From NCBI GenBank assembly GCA_018335855.1, contig JAGXRM010000032.1:1-64000 (forward strand): a stretch of 64,000 nt of DNA, in the 5' to 3' direction. Under the pieces are notes generated by a model. The model was given only the letters and a program-made list of their open reading frames with translations, did not search any database and was not told the origin of the DNA. The stretch is from Clostridiales bacterium. Its GTDB lineage: Bacteria; Bacillota; Dethiobacteria; Dethiobacterales; Dethiobacteraceae. Of this stretch, positions 15,267 to 23,034 are shown piece after piece; positions within the stretch are counted from its first letter, which is position 1; each line of letters opens with the position of its first letter. Position numbers and translations under genes: made by a program.

Positions 15267-15425
15267 TCAGGCTCTATGTTTTGTGCTACTGGTGACCAGG
15301 CAAATACCTTTACTAATTAAAAAGCCTAATAGAAGTGGTAAAAACCACCATAGTGTTACTGCAAAGTGTGGAGCTAATGGATAGCTTCCTACTAGCCTAA
15401 TCCAAACTTCTCCAATCAGATGCAT
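15267..15425 (-). CDS. Small membrane protein
   Basis: Reading leftward from ATG at 15425 gives 52 residues: MHLIGEVWIRLVGSYPLAPHFAVTLWWFLPLLLGFLISKG and onward. The frame is open 27 codons further upstream to about 15508 (LPLSLILFLLSFFVPPDVPIFAF), which adds a second membrane helix but offers no standard start codon. It follows the stop of the membrane-protein gene at 15512 and is probably translated with it. If the upstream part is native, the gene either starts at a rare codon or has lost its start. It is not recognised. Confidence 0.4.
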   Translation of the reverse strand: MHLIGEVWIRLVGSYPLAPHFAVTLWWFLPLLLGFLISKGICLVTSSTKHRA

Positions 15426-15511
15426 CGGCGTAAAGGCAAAGATCGGAACATCTGGAGGAACAAAAAAACTTAAAAGAAATAAAATCAGTGAAAGTGGAAG
15501 CTGCCTCTGGT

Positions 15512-15979
15512 TTATATTTCAGTTTCAAACTCAGAAAAACGGTCAAACATAAAACCTACTACTGCACCATAAAAAATAAAAGTAAAAAGGGCAACGTAGT
15601 TGGTGTTTACCGAATTCTGCAAAAATTGTAAACCATTCATTGCAGGATATACTATCATAAAAACCACAAAACCCAAGGCAGAACTCATAGATATAGATTT
15701 AATGTATAGATAATCTCTTCCTGTCACCTTTAATAAAACTGCAATTAAGACTCCATTGAGCCCAGCCATAAAGATTGAGGCGATTAACCCGAAAATCTGT
15801 GCAGGTAAGGTAAATTGAGCCGGTGGATTAAAGAACACATTAGCCATATCTTTCCAATAGGTACTTGTTCGAAGCCCGGCAGTAATCAGTATAAGCAACA
15901 AAAGATTATGAATTATTCCCCCTAACGCCCCAAACACTAAACCGGCAACATAGAAATCTTTTATTTTGACTTTACTCAT
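15512..15979 (-). CDS. Four-helix membrane protein
   Basis: The start at 15979 (MSKVKIKDFYVAG) gives 155 residues. Four hydrophobic helices are visible: AGLVFGALGGIIHNLLLLILI, IFGLIASIFMAGLNGVLIAVLL, SALGFVVFMIVYPAM and YVALFTFIFYGAVVGFMFD. It resembles uncharacterised clostridial integral membrane proteins. No catalytic motif is evident, and the small gene downstream (15267-15425) is also a membrane protein. The function is unknown. Confidence 0.7.
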   Translation of the reverse strand: MSKVKIKDFYVAGLVFGALGGIIHNLLLLILITAGLRTSTYWKDMANVFFNPPAQFTLPAQIFGLIASIFMAGLNGVLIAVLLKVTGRDYLYIKSISMSSALGFVVFMIVYPAMNGLQFLQNSVNTNYVALFTFIFYGAVVGFMFDRFSEFETEI

Positions 15980-16195
15980 AGCTATCAACCCCTATTGGAT
16001 AGTATTACTATTATTTAAACATTAAAACAAATCTATTCAGGTAAAAATATTAAACCTTCAAGGCGAAAAAAATAACACAAGCTTGGTCGCCTTGCTTCTC
16101 TATGGTATACAGGTAAACCGAATTTTATCAAATGTATTTTTTAACCTTAAAGATCGGCCTTTTGAGTATAGGCTGGTCTTTATCGTACCACAAAG

Positions 16196-16377
16196 TGATC
16201 TTGCCAGCGGTGAGCCTGTATAGATCGCTGAGGGCGGCACCTTCGACATCAGGCACGTTGCAGCACATGGAGCCAGGAACCCGAAGACTGGTGAACCTGT
16301 CCAAGTCCCTGCCAAACACAACCCCACCTACCGGGCAGGCAAGACACTGAAAGCCAAGGCTCGAAGTCTTATGCTGC
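16196..16377 (+). pseudogene. HU-family C-terminal half with stop codon
   Basis: The frame reads LASGEPV, then TAG, then IAEGGTFDIRHVAAHGARNPKTGEPVQVPAKHNPTYRAGKTLKA, the full DNA-binding arm and C-terminus of HU. The N-terminal dimerisation half is absent. It complements the fragment at 15039-15227, which has the other half, but the two are not one split gene because both contain the SGEPV region. Confidence 0.75.
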
Positions 16378-16433
16378 TCCAAAAAGCCGGATGAAGAATA
16401 AGTATTATGTGGCGGTTTAGGCACACACAGCCC

Positions 16434-16494
16434 CAATTATAACTATCGCAGATTCCTGACTGCCTGACAACTACCCACATGGGTAGGATTGCGC
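16434..16494. repeat. Dispersed repeat with CTACCC/GGGTAG hairpin, copy 2
   Basis: CAATTATAACTATCGCAGAT is followed, after about 16 bp, by CTACCC-ACAT-GGGTAG and GATTGCGC. It is the best-preserved of three copies and ends about 115 bp upstream of the tRNA gene. Confidence 0.7.
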
Positions 16495-16608
16495 AGAATC
16501 GTTGCAAACAAATGCAGTATCATAATTATCTATTACTGTGAGCCTAACCATTAAATATACCAATACAAATCTGGTAGGTTAATCGCACGTAATGCCGAAT
16601 TACTGGAT

Positions 16609-16702
16609 GGGGGCTAAGGACATGGTGTCCTCGCGGGCTGCAAACCCGCTGGCCGGTTCGTAAATTAGCCGAGGTCGGTTCGATTCCGACTAGCCCTCTC
16701 CA
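16609..16702 (+). tRNA. Selenocysteine-tRNA-shaped tRNA with Cys (GCA) anticodon
   Basis: The 94-nt gene folds into an 8-bp acceptor stem (GGGGGCTA, 16609-16616, with TAGCCCTC, 16691-16698), a 5-6 bp D stem with a very small loop (16617-16631), a 5-bp anticodon stem with loop CTGCAAA (16638-16644, anticodon GCA), a long variable arm with a 5-bp stem (16654-16671) and a 5-bp T stem with loop TTCGATT (16674-16690). The 8/5 stem count, long D stem and long extra arm are hallmarks of bacterial tRNA-Sec, whose anticodon would be UCA. Here the anticodon is GCA and the discriminator is U73, both cysteine identity elements, and CCA is encoded. A terminator follows. It is most likely charged with cysteine. 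Confidence 0.85.
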
Positions 16703-16738
16703 ACCTAATTCAATATCTCTTTTGCTGCACAAATTAAG

Positions 16739-16784
16739 AGGCCATAACGAATCTCTGATTTGAAGTTCGTTACGGCCTTTTTAT
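16739..16784 (+). terminator. Terminator of the tRNA gene
   Basis: AGGCCATAACGAA (16739-16751) pairs, with one mismatch, with TTCGTTACGGCCT (16766-16778), followed by TTTTTA, about 35 bp after the CCA end. Confidence 0.75.
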
Positions 16785-16801
16785 ACGTGTATTCTCCCAG
16801 A

Positions 16802-17215
16802 TTATTCCTCTAGATTTTTACAGCGGCTTTTAAGTTCTGCCAAGAACTCCTCACGATTCTCCGGAGAAATGAGCGTCGTTCCCGTAATATAGTTTTTACC
16901 ATGCTGCCTTATCTCAATCCTTTTGGAGGACAGGGCCATGGATGCGAGCAGATTTCGTGACAGCTTTAATGACTTAATATTATCGTATCTGATCTTCTCT
17001 CTGAAAGGGCCGCTTTTGCAAAGCAGGTAATCTTCATGTAATTCATAGTAGGTGCCAAAGTAAATCCACGCTAAAAACAGTACAACCGGGATAACGCTAA
17101 CAAATGTGAGTAAAAAGAATTCGCTCGGAACAATGAAAACCGAGCCAATCAGGATGCCAAATGACGGGAATATTATTATCTTAAACCATAAATCCTTTGC
17201 TGACGGATACCTCAT
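16802..17215 (-). CDS. Membrane protein with bacterial PH-like domain (YyaB type)
   Basis: The 137-residue protein starts MRYPSAKDLWFKI, has two membrane helices (residues about 12-58) and then a PH-like beta domain: YYELHEDYLLCKSGPFREKIRYDNIKSLKLSRNLLASMALSSKRIEIR and LISPENREEFLAELK. The R-Y-I-SLK-S-N pattern and the final P-----EFL--L helix are characteristic of the YyaB-like bacterial PH family. The helical end is complete. The function of this family is not established. Confidence 0.8.
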   Translation of the reverse strand: MRYPSAKDLWFKIIIFPSFGILIGSVFIVPSEFFLLTFVSVIPVVLFLAWIYFGTYYELHEDYLLCKSGPFREKIRYDNIKSLKLSRNLLASMALSSKRIEIRQHGKNYITGTTLISPENREEFLAELKSRCKNLEE

Positions 17216-17295
17216 TCGCGACCACTCCCAATACTATTGAGTTCTTTTACTACATTATACTACAGGGTGGATTGTACAGGATAGCAACTATTCAC

Positions 17296-17345
17296 GGGCT
17301 TTTACCAGCGGTGAGCCTGTACGTTTCGCTGGGGCGTTCTGTAAT
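17296..17345 (+). pseudogene. HU-family fragment
   Basis: FTSGEPVRFAGAF matches the HU core around SGE-V-L-GFG, and the nucleotides CCAGCGGTGAGCCTGTA are identical to those in the other two fragments. Nothing upstream or downstream continues the gene. Confidence 0.5.
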
Positions 17346-17567
17346 GCGCCGAGGGGATTGGCCAATTTCCGAAGTTATGGTGGCTTGCGTTAGTCACTCG
17401 CCGAAAAAATGAAGTGAGCAAACAACTGATCCTCAATCTCAGCTAAGTGCAATTTTACTGAGCTCAATTTCGAGCCGAGTGAGATAGTCCCGCTTGTATT
17501 TTTTCCCCGTTTGACATTATAATAAAGTAAGGAATACATGGAATTCCAATCAAATGGAGGTGTCAAA

Positions 17568-17825
17568 ATGGAATTAGCTAAAATTACGGGCAAAGGGCAA
17601 ATCACACTGCCGATCAATATCCGCAGAGCATTAAACTTAAAAGACGGCGATAAGGTAGCGTTTATCGAAAAAGATGGTCAATATGTCCTTGCCAACCCGG
17701 TTTCCCTTGCCATCCGTGATGTCCAAAAAGGCTTTGAAGGCGAAGCGGAGCGTCTTGGCTTGAAGGATATAGACGATGTTGTGGGATTGGTGAAAGAGAT
17801 ATGCAGAAGCAAGGAAAATAAGTAA
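17568..17825 (+). CDS. AbrB/SpoVT-family (MazE-like) antitoxin, copy 2
   Basis: The 85-residue protein is identical to copy 1 except for Cys for Arg and Lys for Arg near the C-terminus (EICRSKENK). It has the same GGAGG ribosome site 8 nt before the ATG at 17568, and the same TATAAT promoter element further upstream. It sits one base from its toxin, so the pair is translationally coupled. It should bind DNA through its swapped-hairpin N-terminus and the PIN toxin through its C-terminal tail (DVQKGFEGEAERLGLKDIDDVVGLV). Confidence 0.92.
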   Translation: MELAKITGKGQITLPINIRRALNLKDGDKVAFIEKDGQYVLANPVSLAIRDVQKGFEGEAERLGLKDIDDVVGLVKEICRSKENK

Positions 17826-18224
17826 ATGCGTATAATGCTTGACACCAATGTCCTAATCTCCGTATTCATATTTAAAAGCATGAGCCTTGAACAGTTGCTG
17901 AACACCATTTGCCTGCGGCACACCTTGGTATTAAGTTCATATGTCATAGGTGAACTGTACGAGGTTATAGAAAGAAAATTCCCCGGAAAGACCGAATTGT
18001 TGGACGTTTTCCTCTCACGAATCCCTTATGAGTTGGAACACACGCCCCATAATATCCCTGATCATAATCTGTTTACCATCCGTGACAATCAAGATGAAAA
18101 AGTGCTTTACTCTGCCATTACCGCCGATGTGGAAATATTAATAACAGGCGATAAGGATTTCATGGATGTAGATATTGAAAAGCCGGTAATTTTAACTCCC
18201 GCCCAATTTTTAGAAAGATATTGA
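17826..18224 (+). CDS. PIN-domain toxin (putative ribonuclease)
   Basis: The 132-residue protein carries the PIN acidic residues: LDTNVLIS at the N-terminus, ELYEVIERKF in the middle, and a C-terminal RDNQDEKVLYSAITADVEILITGDKDF. This matches the toxin family often annotated as PIN-family toxin component, which cuts RNA when not bound by its antitoxin. The start is next to the antitoxin stop. This is the only intact member of the two loci; the first copy is cut after 16 codons. Confidence 0.9.
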   Translation: MRIMLDTNVLISVFIFKSMSLEQLLNTICLRHTLVLSSYVIGELYEVIERKFPGKTELLDVFLSRIPYELEHTPHNIPDHNLFTIRDNQDEKVLYSAITADVEILITGDKDFMDVDIEKPVILTPAQFLERY

Positions 18225-18345
18225 GTCTAAAGTAAAAGCTAAGGGTATGAGAATATCAGTCTTTAAGCCATCCTTTTAGCCCAGCCTGCCTGTTACACAA
18301 AGATAACAAGCACAGGAGGGGCTAACTGTAGTATATTAAAAGCAA

Positions 18346-18392
18346 AAAGCCGCCAACCCCCTGTTTGCAAGGGGAGTGGATAGGCGGCTTTC
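18346..18392 (+). terminator. Terminator downstream of the toxin-antitoxin pair
   Basis: AAAGCCGCC (18346-18354) pairs with GGCGGCTTT (18383-18391), with an inner CCCCT/AGGGG-like stem. A diverged relative of the GCCCTGC hairpin repeat lies just upstream at about 18279-18326. Confidence 0.7.
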
Positions 18393-18506
18393 ATCGTCAT
18401 TGTGCAAATGTCAAGTAAATAGGGCAGAGAAAACTGTAAATTTATCTAGTGCGAGTGCTAGGCGCTGAAGCGCCTAAATTGTGCTGAGGAGTGGCAACAG
18501 AAATCT

Positions 18507-18896
18507 CTAATTAGAATCCCGTACCACACCATTTGCTATAATATAGGGCTTTCTGCTGCTGGGGCAACGTAGACCTATCGTTTCAACGAATGGCCCTTTG
18601 CCATCTCTTGACTCCATCAGCTGTTCAAGGGTTGTTGGGAAGGCACCGAAAGCTTCCCTGTAACTGTCAACACCGGCCTGCAGATAGTCAATGTTTTCCT
18701 GGCAAACATTGCCGGATGGTACATCTGCCGAAATAGATGGAGCACTATTCCAGCTATAGACAACAGCTACTATGACAATAATAAAAACAACTATACCCAC
18801 TGTTGTGGAAGGAAAACTGCCGCCCTGCTTATGTGTACGCTTGTCTGAGGTAGCCGGTTTCTTGCCGTTTTGTTTATTACTCGCTTTTTTCCCCAT
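18507..18896 (-). CDS. Membrane-anchored protein with pseudopilin-like outer domain
   Basis: From ATG at 18896 the protein has 129 residues: a very basic cytoplasmic head (MGKKASNKQNGKKPATSDKRTHKQ), one membrane helix (TVGIVVFIIVIVAVVYSW) and an outer domain with two cysteines, VCQENIDYLQAGVDSYREAFGAFPTTLEQLM...GLRCPSSRKPYII. The C-Q-N---L-A---Y---G-FP--L--L pattern and closing disulfide resemble the soluble end of pseudopilins, but there is no GFTLVE cleavage site. A TTG start ten codons upstream is possible. The function is unknown. Confidence 0.6.
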   Translation of the reverse strand: MGKKASNKQNGKKPATSDKRTHKQGGSFPSTTVGIVVFIIVIVAVVYSWNSAPSISADVPSGNVCQENIDYLQAGVDSYREAFGAFPTTLEQLMESRDGKGPFVETIGLRCPSSRKPYIIANGVVRDSN

Positions 18897-19017
18897 GCTT
18901 TGTCTTTCTCCCTTCCTGTTCTGCAAATCACAATGCCATTATACTTCTCACAAACGGCAACGTCAACACTACCGCACGTAGCGCATCACTTTGATACAGC
19001 TGATTCTCTCAGAAATA

Positions 19018-19058
19018 AAAACGCGGGGCAAGGAGATGTTTTCCCCGCCCCGCGTTTT
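19018..19058 (-). terminator. Terminator of recombinase module B
   Basis: AAAACGCGGGGC (19018-19029) and GCCCCGCGTTTT (19047-19058) form a perfect 12-bp stem. It sits 30 bp past the tandem-HTH stop and differs from the hairpin ending module A. Confidence 0.8.
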
Positions 19059-19089
19059 CATAAACCCACGCCTCTGACCATCCGGGCAG

Positions 19090-19836
19090 TTACTCCATCA
19101 AAAACTCTTCAACTTCATCCCTATATCCGTACTTCTGAAAGAACTCAATCAAGGCCACTTCAAACATTTCCCTCTGGCTGATATTTCGCTCCATGCTGAA
19201 ACGGCGGGCAAGTTCATCGAGCACATTTGCCATGCGCATCGCTTTTGACCCGTACATCCCCTGAACCTGATATCGCGGTATGCTCTTTGACTCTGATGCG
19301 GCTGGCTGGCATTCCGCGCTTTGCAGTCTCTTCAGGAGCGGCAAAATATTCTTGAGCGCTTCATCCACACAAGGCTCTGCCTGTTCGATGGTTTCGTTTG
19401 GCTGCAGAGCAACTGCTGGCGTAGTCGAGGACCCTTTGACGTAGTTACGCTCTGTGGAATCCCATTCGTACCCTTTTCTCCCCATATAACCGGCCAGCTC
19501 GGTATGTGTCTCAAAGCCAACCTGCTTGGCAATATCTTTAGCATCCGCACCGTCCTGTGCAAAGTGTGATATGACAAGAGATGCTTTTGATGTGCCATGC
19601 AGCGGCAGGACATTGTTGTTAAGCTTTGCAGAATACCGCTCTGCTGCAGGCACAAACATTTTCTGCCTGGAGTCCCAGGAGAAGTTGCGTCTCCTCATGT
19701 AGTTATCCAAGGACATGGGGTTTTTGTAACCCAGCTTCTCTGCAATCTCTGTCCGCTCTACCCCCTCTTCAAGCATCCGTAATATTTCATCCACCTGCCT
19801 GTCAAAGACAGGTTCTTTGCAATCCACTAATGCCAC
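19090..19836 (-). CDS. Tandem-HTH protein of recombinase module B
   Basis: The 248-residue protein is a close copy of the one at 7047-7796, with both HTH-like units (residues about 15-60 and 85-130) and the conserved C-terminal domain (SIPRYQVQGMYGSKAMRMANVLDELARRFSMERNISQREMFEVALIEFFQKYGYRDEVEEF). The linker at about 133-180 is the only strongly divergent part. Conservation of the ends and of the reading frame suggests it has been under selection, although its recombinase partner has lost its start. It may act in trans with module A. Confidence 0.8.
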   Translation of the reverse strand: MALVDCKEPVFDRQVDEILRMLEEGVERTEIAEKLGYKNPMSLDNYMRRRNFSWDSRQKMFVPAAERYSAKLNNNVLPLHGTSKASLVISHFAQDGADAKDIAKQVGFETHTELAGYMGRKGYEWDSTERNYVKGSSTTPAVALQPNETIEQAEPCVDEALKNILPLLKRLQSAECQPAASESKSIPRYQVQGMYGSKAMRMANVLDELARRFSMERNISQREMFEVALIEFFQKYGYRDEVEEFLME

Positions 19837-19858
19837 AGCGGTGGCCCCCTTTCATCTG

Positions 19859-20669
19859 TTAAAGTGTATTGACCGCATCAGATAACGCTTCCATGTTCGT
19901 ATGGGTGTAGATGGAAGTAACCGCCAGGCTCTCGTGGCCCAGCAGCTTTTGGATTTCCACCAGGCCCACATTCTTTTGCACCAGGGCTGAAGCAAACGAG
20001 TGCCGGAGGATGTGGCAGGATACCGGCTTTTTTATCCCCAGTTTCCTGGCTGTATTCCTGATGGTGCCGTTGACGTAGGTATAGGAAATGGTTCCGGTTT
20101 TCCTTGTGGCAAAAAAGAAATTAGAGCCATAGGCGTCGCGCCAGTTTTCCTTATAATCCAGGAGCAAGTCGTATAACGTGCTGTTGATGGGAACAAGACG
20201 GTCCTTGCGCCCTTTGCCCTGGCGCACATGGATGGTTCGCTTCTCAAAGTCCACATCATCCAGTGTGAGGTGTAAGCATTCGGAGATGCGCAGGCCCGTG
20301 TTAAAGAGGAAAATCACCATCAGCCTGATGAGCGGACTTTGGATTGCTTCTGCGATGGTTTCCACCTCTTGTGGGGTCAGGTAGTTGCGTTCAGTTTTTG
20401 GCATCCGCATAAAATCCATGGACGCTGCGATGTTTTTCTCGGTTAGTCCTTTCTTGCAGGCAAAAGCATACAGGGCGCGGAGTGTGTAAAAATAGTTGCT
20501 GCGGGTATTGGGTGAATGCCCCTTAACCTCTTTTGCATAGCGCATAAACGCCTCCAAATCATCCTGGGTCACATCTTCAATGTACACCGGGCCGTTTTTG
20601 CGCTCTTCCAGGAATTTTCGGATATAACCCAGGTCCCTCGTATATACCTCAATGGTCCTTGGGCTTCGG
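19859..20669 (-). pseudogene. Tyrosine recombinase of module B, N-terminally truncated
   Basis: Homology with the 287-residue recombinase at 7817 runs from RSPRT (about residue 20) to the C-terminus and keeps all catalytic residues (NTGLRISE, GKGRKDR, CHILRHSFA, LLGHES, IYTHT). At about 20670 the sequence switches to unrelated DNA, so the first 19 codons and the ribosome site are lost. The first in-frame ATG is at 20587, inside the core-binding domain. The intact catalytic domain argues for a recent truncation. The break lies close to the copied Phd antitoxin. Confidence 0.8.
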
Positions 20670-20766
20670 TTGCAGCCGCAGGGCTTTCCAGCTCTTCTGC
20701 GATGTATTTTTTAATCTACTGTAAATCCTTAAGGGCTAGAGGGTTAATTCTGATATTAGGCATCAA

Positions 20767-21015
20767 TTAAATCTCCAGGCTTTTTCTAACTTGCTCAACA
20801 GAAAGCCATTCATCACCGTTTTTCACAGCTTTTTCGGCATCCATGAGCTCGGATAAAAGCTTGATGGTGGCTTGGGTTTTCTCGTACTCCTTAATATCCA
20901 GAATTGCAAATTTTCCCCTGCCATTCTTGGTTAAAAACACAGGCTCGCCCACTGTAACGCCTTTAAGCACTTCGTTATAGTTTCTTAGATCCGAAACAGG
21001 TTTAATATTTGGCAT
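20767..21015 (-). CDS. Phd/YefM-family antitoxin, copy 2
   Basis: The 82-residue protein is identical to the copy at 2714-2962 except for four residues near the C-terminus (KNGDEWLSVEQVRKSLEI). It has the same operator palindrome across its start (21014-21043). As in copy 1, no toxin gene follows on the minus strand; the next gene is the broken recombinase. About 350 bp in total are duplicated, including about 85 bp upstream of the start. A third, 40-bp piece of the same gene lies at 30864-30906. Confidence 0.88.
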   Translation of the reverse strand: MPNIKPVSDLRNYNEVLKGVTVGEPVFLTKNGRGKFAILDIKEYEKTQATIKLLSELMDAEKAVKNGDEWLSVEQVRKSLEI

Positions 21016-21043
21016 AATATCAACTCCTTCCCGTTGATATTAT
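21014..21043 (-). promoter_or_regulatory. Palindromic operator over the antitoxin start, copy 2
   Basis: The 11-bp arms ATAATATCAAC and GTTGATATTAT are identical to those at 2961-2990, while one loop base differs. This supports a function for the arms rather than mere recent duplication. Confidence 0.6.
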
Positions 21044-21247
21044 TATATGCTTATTTTACTTAAAATTCAATGACGTATATTACAGCAGTTTTGGCTGTGG
21101 GGAAAACAATCGCCAATGCTACCAACTGCTTGTGCTTGTCCTTCACAACCAACAACTGCTTATGGTTGGGATGCAACTACAGGGTAAGCATCATGCACAT
21201 CAACTGTTGGTGGAGCGCATACTCTCCCCTAATGTCTTGCAACTTCC

Positions 21248-21282
21248 AAAGAGGGATATGGAAAAACATATTCCTCTTTTTT
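21248..21282 (+). terminator. Hairpin with T run
   Basis: AAAGAGGGATATG (21248-21260) pairs, with one G-T wobble, with CATATTCCTCTTT (21267-21279), followed by TTT. The gene it once served is no longer recognisable. Confidence 0.6.
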
Positions 21283-21283
21283 C

Positions 21284-21379
21284 ATGCACGGCCATGGCGT
21301 CATGACCTTCCCAGACGGCCACACCCACGAGGGCAACTGGGATGCCGACGAGTTCCTGGGAGCAGTACAATCACACAAA
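21284..21379 (+). pseudogene. MORN-repeat protein fragment
   Basis: The frame MHGHGVMTFPDGHTHEGNWDADEFLG holds one MORN motif (GHG-MTFPDG--YEG-W) and loses similarity after about 30 codons. No ribosome site or complete gene is present. It is another orphan piece in this mosaic zone. Confidence 0.55.
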
Positions 21380-21434
21380 CGTACGCTTTTACGTGCCCTG
21401 GCGGGGCATAAGGCCATGAAAAACAAATATCGCT

Positions 21435-22055
21435 TTAATTTTGCCAATCTATTGCCACAGCCATAAATTCTGCTAATACATCTGGATAATCTGACACCGA
21501 GCCGGCTTTAACCCTGAGTTCTGCTTCGAGCCATTGGTAATCCCTGTATATGCCCATAACCTGACTTGGTCCTTTATCTTCCTGAAACTTGGTAAACGCA
21601 CCGGAATCGCGTCCGTGTGTCCTTATGAACGTGTATGCATTACCGGGGGATAGCCATTCTTCCGTAATGACTGGTAACACAGCGGCATCATTGTAACTAC
21701 CTCTGACAAACATCAGGGAGTCGAAATCACTAGAAGTGGCTGCCATACCATAACCAACTTCAATTTCATAAGCTAGGCTTGGATCTTTTGGTGTAACCAC
21801 TGCATTAATATATTTGACTCCGTCGTGACCGCCCGTTCCTTCGTATCCTGGTGGGATAATTACTTTAAATCCCTGTAATTCAATTACGCTGTTATTATTC
21901 TCTTCTTTATCACTTCCATTTTGAACTTCATCAGCAACGCTTTTATTATCCGTTTGCTTTTCCCCAGGATTAGGCGCTGTATCTGTTTGGCTACAACCAA
22001 ATAAACTAAAACTAAGCAAAAGAAATACACCGAGCAAAATAAGTTTTTTCAACAT
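21435..22055 (-). CDS. Secreted lipoprotein at the end of a three-gene operon
   Basis: The 206-residue protein has a signal peptide with lipobox FSLFGCSQ (Cys near residue 21), an acidic linker, then a globular domain: VIELQGFKVIIPPGYEGTGGHDGVKYINAVVTPKDPSLAYEIEVGYG and ending YPDVLAEFMAVAIDWQN. It is reminiscent of PsbP/DUF1795-like extracellular folds, but I do not assign it. Its start overlaps the end of the preceding gene by 7 bp, so the two are translationally coupled. Confidence 0.75.
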   Translation of the reverse strand: MLKKLILLGVFLLLSFSLFGCSQTDTAPNPGEKQTDNKSVADEVQNGSDKEENNNSVIELQGFKVIIPPGYEGTGGHDGVKYINAVVTPKDPSLAYEIEVGYGMAATSSDFDSLMFVRGSYNDAAVLPVITEEWLSPGNAYTFIRTHGRDSGAFTKFQEDKGPSQVMGIYRDYQWLEAELRVKAGSVSDYPDVLAEFMAVAIDWQN

Positions 22056-23005
22056 CCGCTGCCCTCGGCAAGAAAGGTTTCAATCATATCCACCACATGT
22101 TTTGATGATACCGTCTCAAGCAAAACCATTTCCCCTTCCCTGTCCAGATAGAGGTTGTCATGCAGGCCTGCCTGCAGGCAAAGCATGGCTGACCGCGCTA
22201 TTTTTCCTTCCTGGTCATGGGTACATACTTCCAAGCGCAGAACCTGAGCCGATAATAAAAAGTTATTGGCAAATGACATCCCGTCGCCTTCCAGCCCATA
22301 TCCTTTGTCTTTTTGCACCGCAACCTGAAGTTTAATCAGTTTATCCAGGTTTTCTTTTACTAAATCTTCTGTTGGAAAACCTTCAAGTCCCGTGAACGCT
22401 TTGATGGTTGCTACCAGCCATTGGCCGTCCCGCGGTGTTGCTTCTATAGCATCCAGTACCTGGGCGGGGCTGTAATACTGATGAACTGCAGGCCTCATGG
22501 CAACCCGATCAGTTAGGCTCTGCCGTCGGTGTAGGTCGACCATAGCGGCAAAGACAAGCGCCGCTTTAGGTTCTAGTCTCACATTCAGCCCGCTCGAAAC
22601 CAGACTGCTGTAGCCCCAATACTCGTAAAAACCATGGATAATCTGCTCCAGCGGTGCCGGATCCCGCACCAACAGATTATCTCCGTTGGATGTGAAACTC
22701 ACGGCTTCCGCCTGCGGCCCACAAAAGTAGATTAAATGCTCCATCATAGACGGACCGGTCATCAGACGCAGGCGTACCATGCGGGAGGGCCGCTTCAATT
22801 TCTCAATGGTCACTGCCACTTTCCTTTTTAAGCGACCCTTTTCTTCACATAGCTGCGCTGCTTTTAGCTTCTCCCAGGCTGCTTCATCCACTTCAGTGGC
22901 AGCTTCCCACCTCCGCCAAGGAGAAAGGGTCCCGCTCCCAGTTCCCGCCAAGTGAGCTAAAAACGGCAACAAATCGGTTGCCAGTAAAAATTCCGTTCTT
23001 GCCAC
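22049..23005 (-). CDS. Uncharacterised cytoplasmic protein, middle gene of the operon
   Basis: The 318-residue protein has no signal peptide. Its layout is alternating alpha and beta: LLATDLLPFLAHLAGT at the start, LKRPSRMVRLRLMTGPSMMEHLIYFCGPQAEAVSFTSNGDNLLVRDP, HGFYEYWGY, then PKAALVFAAMVDLHRRQSL and WLVATIKAFTGLEGF. The mix of a beta sheet reporting a value and paired winged-helix-like parts is vaguely like EspG-type secretion chaperones, but no diagnostic motif is seen. It lies 29 bp after the large membrane protein and 7 bp into the lipoprotein gene, so it probably serves them. Confidence 0.7.
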   Translation of the reverse strand: MARTEFLLATDLLPFLAHLAGTGSGTLSPWRRWEAATEVDEAAWEKLKAAQLCEEKGRLKRKVAVTIEKLKRPSRMVRLRLMTGPSMMEHLIYFCGPQAEAVSFTSNGDNLLVRDPAPLEQIIHGFYEYWGYSSLVSSGLNVRLEPKAALVFAAMVDLHRRQSLTDRVAMRPAVHQYYSPAQVLDAIEATPRDGQWLVATIKAFTGLEGFPTEDLVKENLDKLIKLQVAVQKDKGYGLEGDGMSFANNFLLSAQVLRLEVCTHDQEGKIARSAMLCLQAGLHDNLYLDREGEMVLLETVSSKHVVDMIETFLAEGSGC

Positions 23006-23034
23006 GTTTTATTCCTCCTTCGAATACTGCATTA

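Noticed and set aside
16609-16702. Ordinary selenocysteine tRNA gene (selC)
   Set aside because: The body plan fits, but the loop reads CTGCAAA with anticodon GCA instead of UCA, and U73 is a cysteine identity base; normal tRNA-Sec has G73.
18420-18500. Riboswitch candidate in the gap before 18507
   Set aside because: The GGCGC-GAA-GCGCC hairpin fits a terminator for the leftward gene at 18507; no conserved riboswitch motif was recognised.
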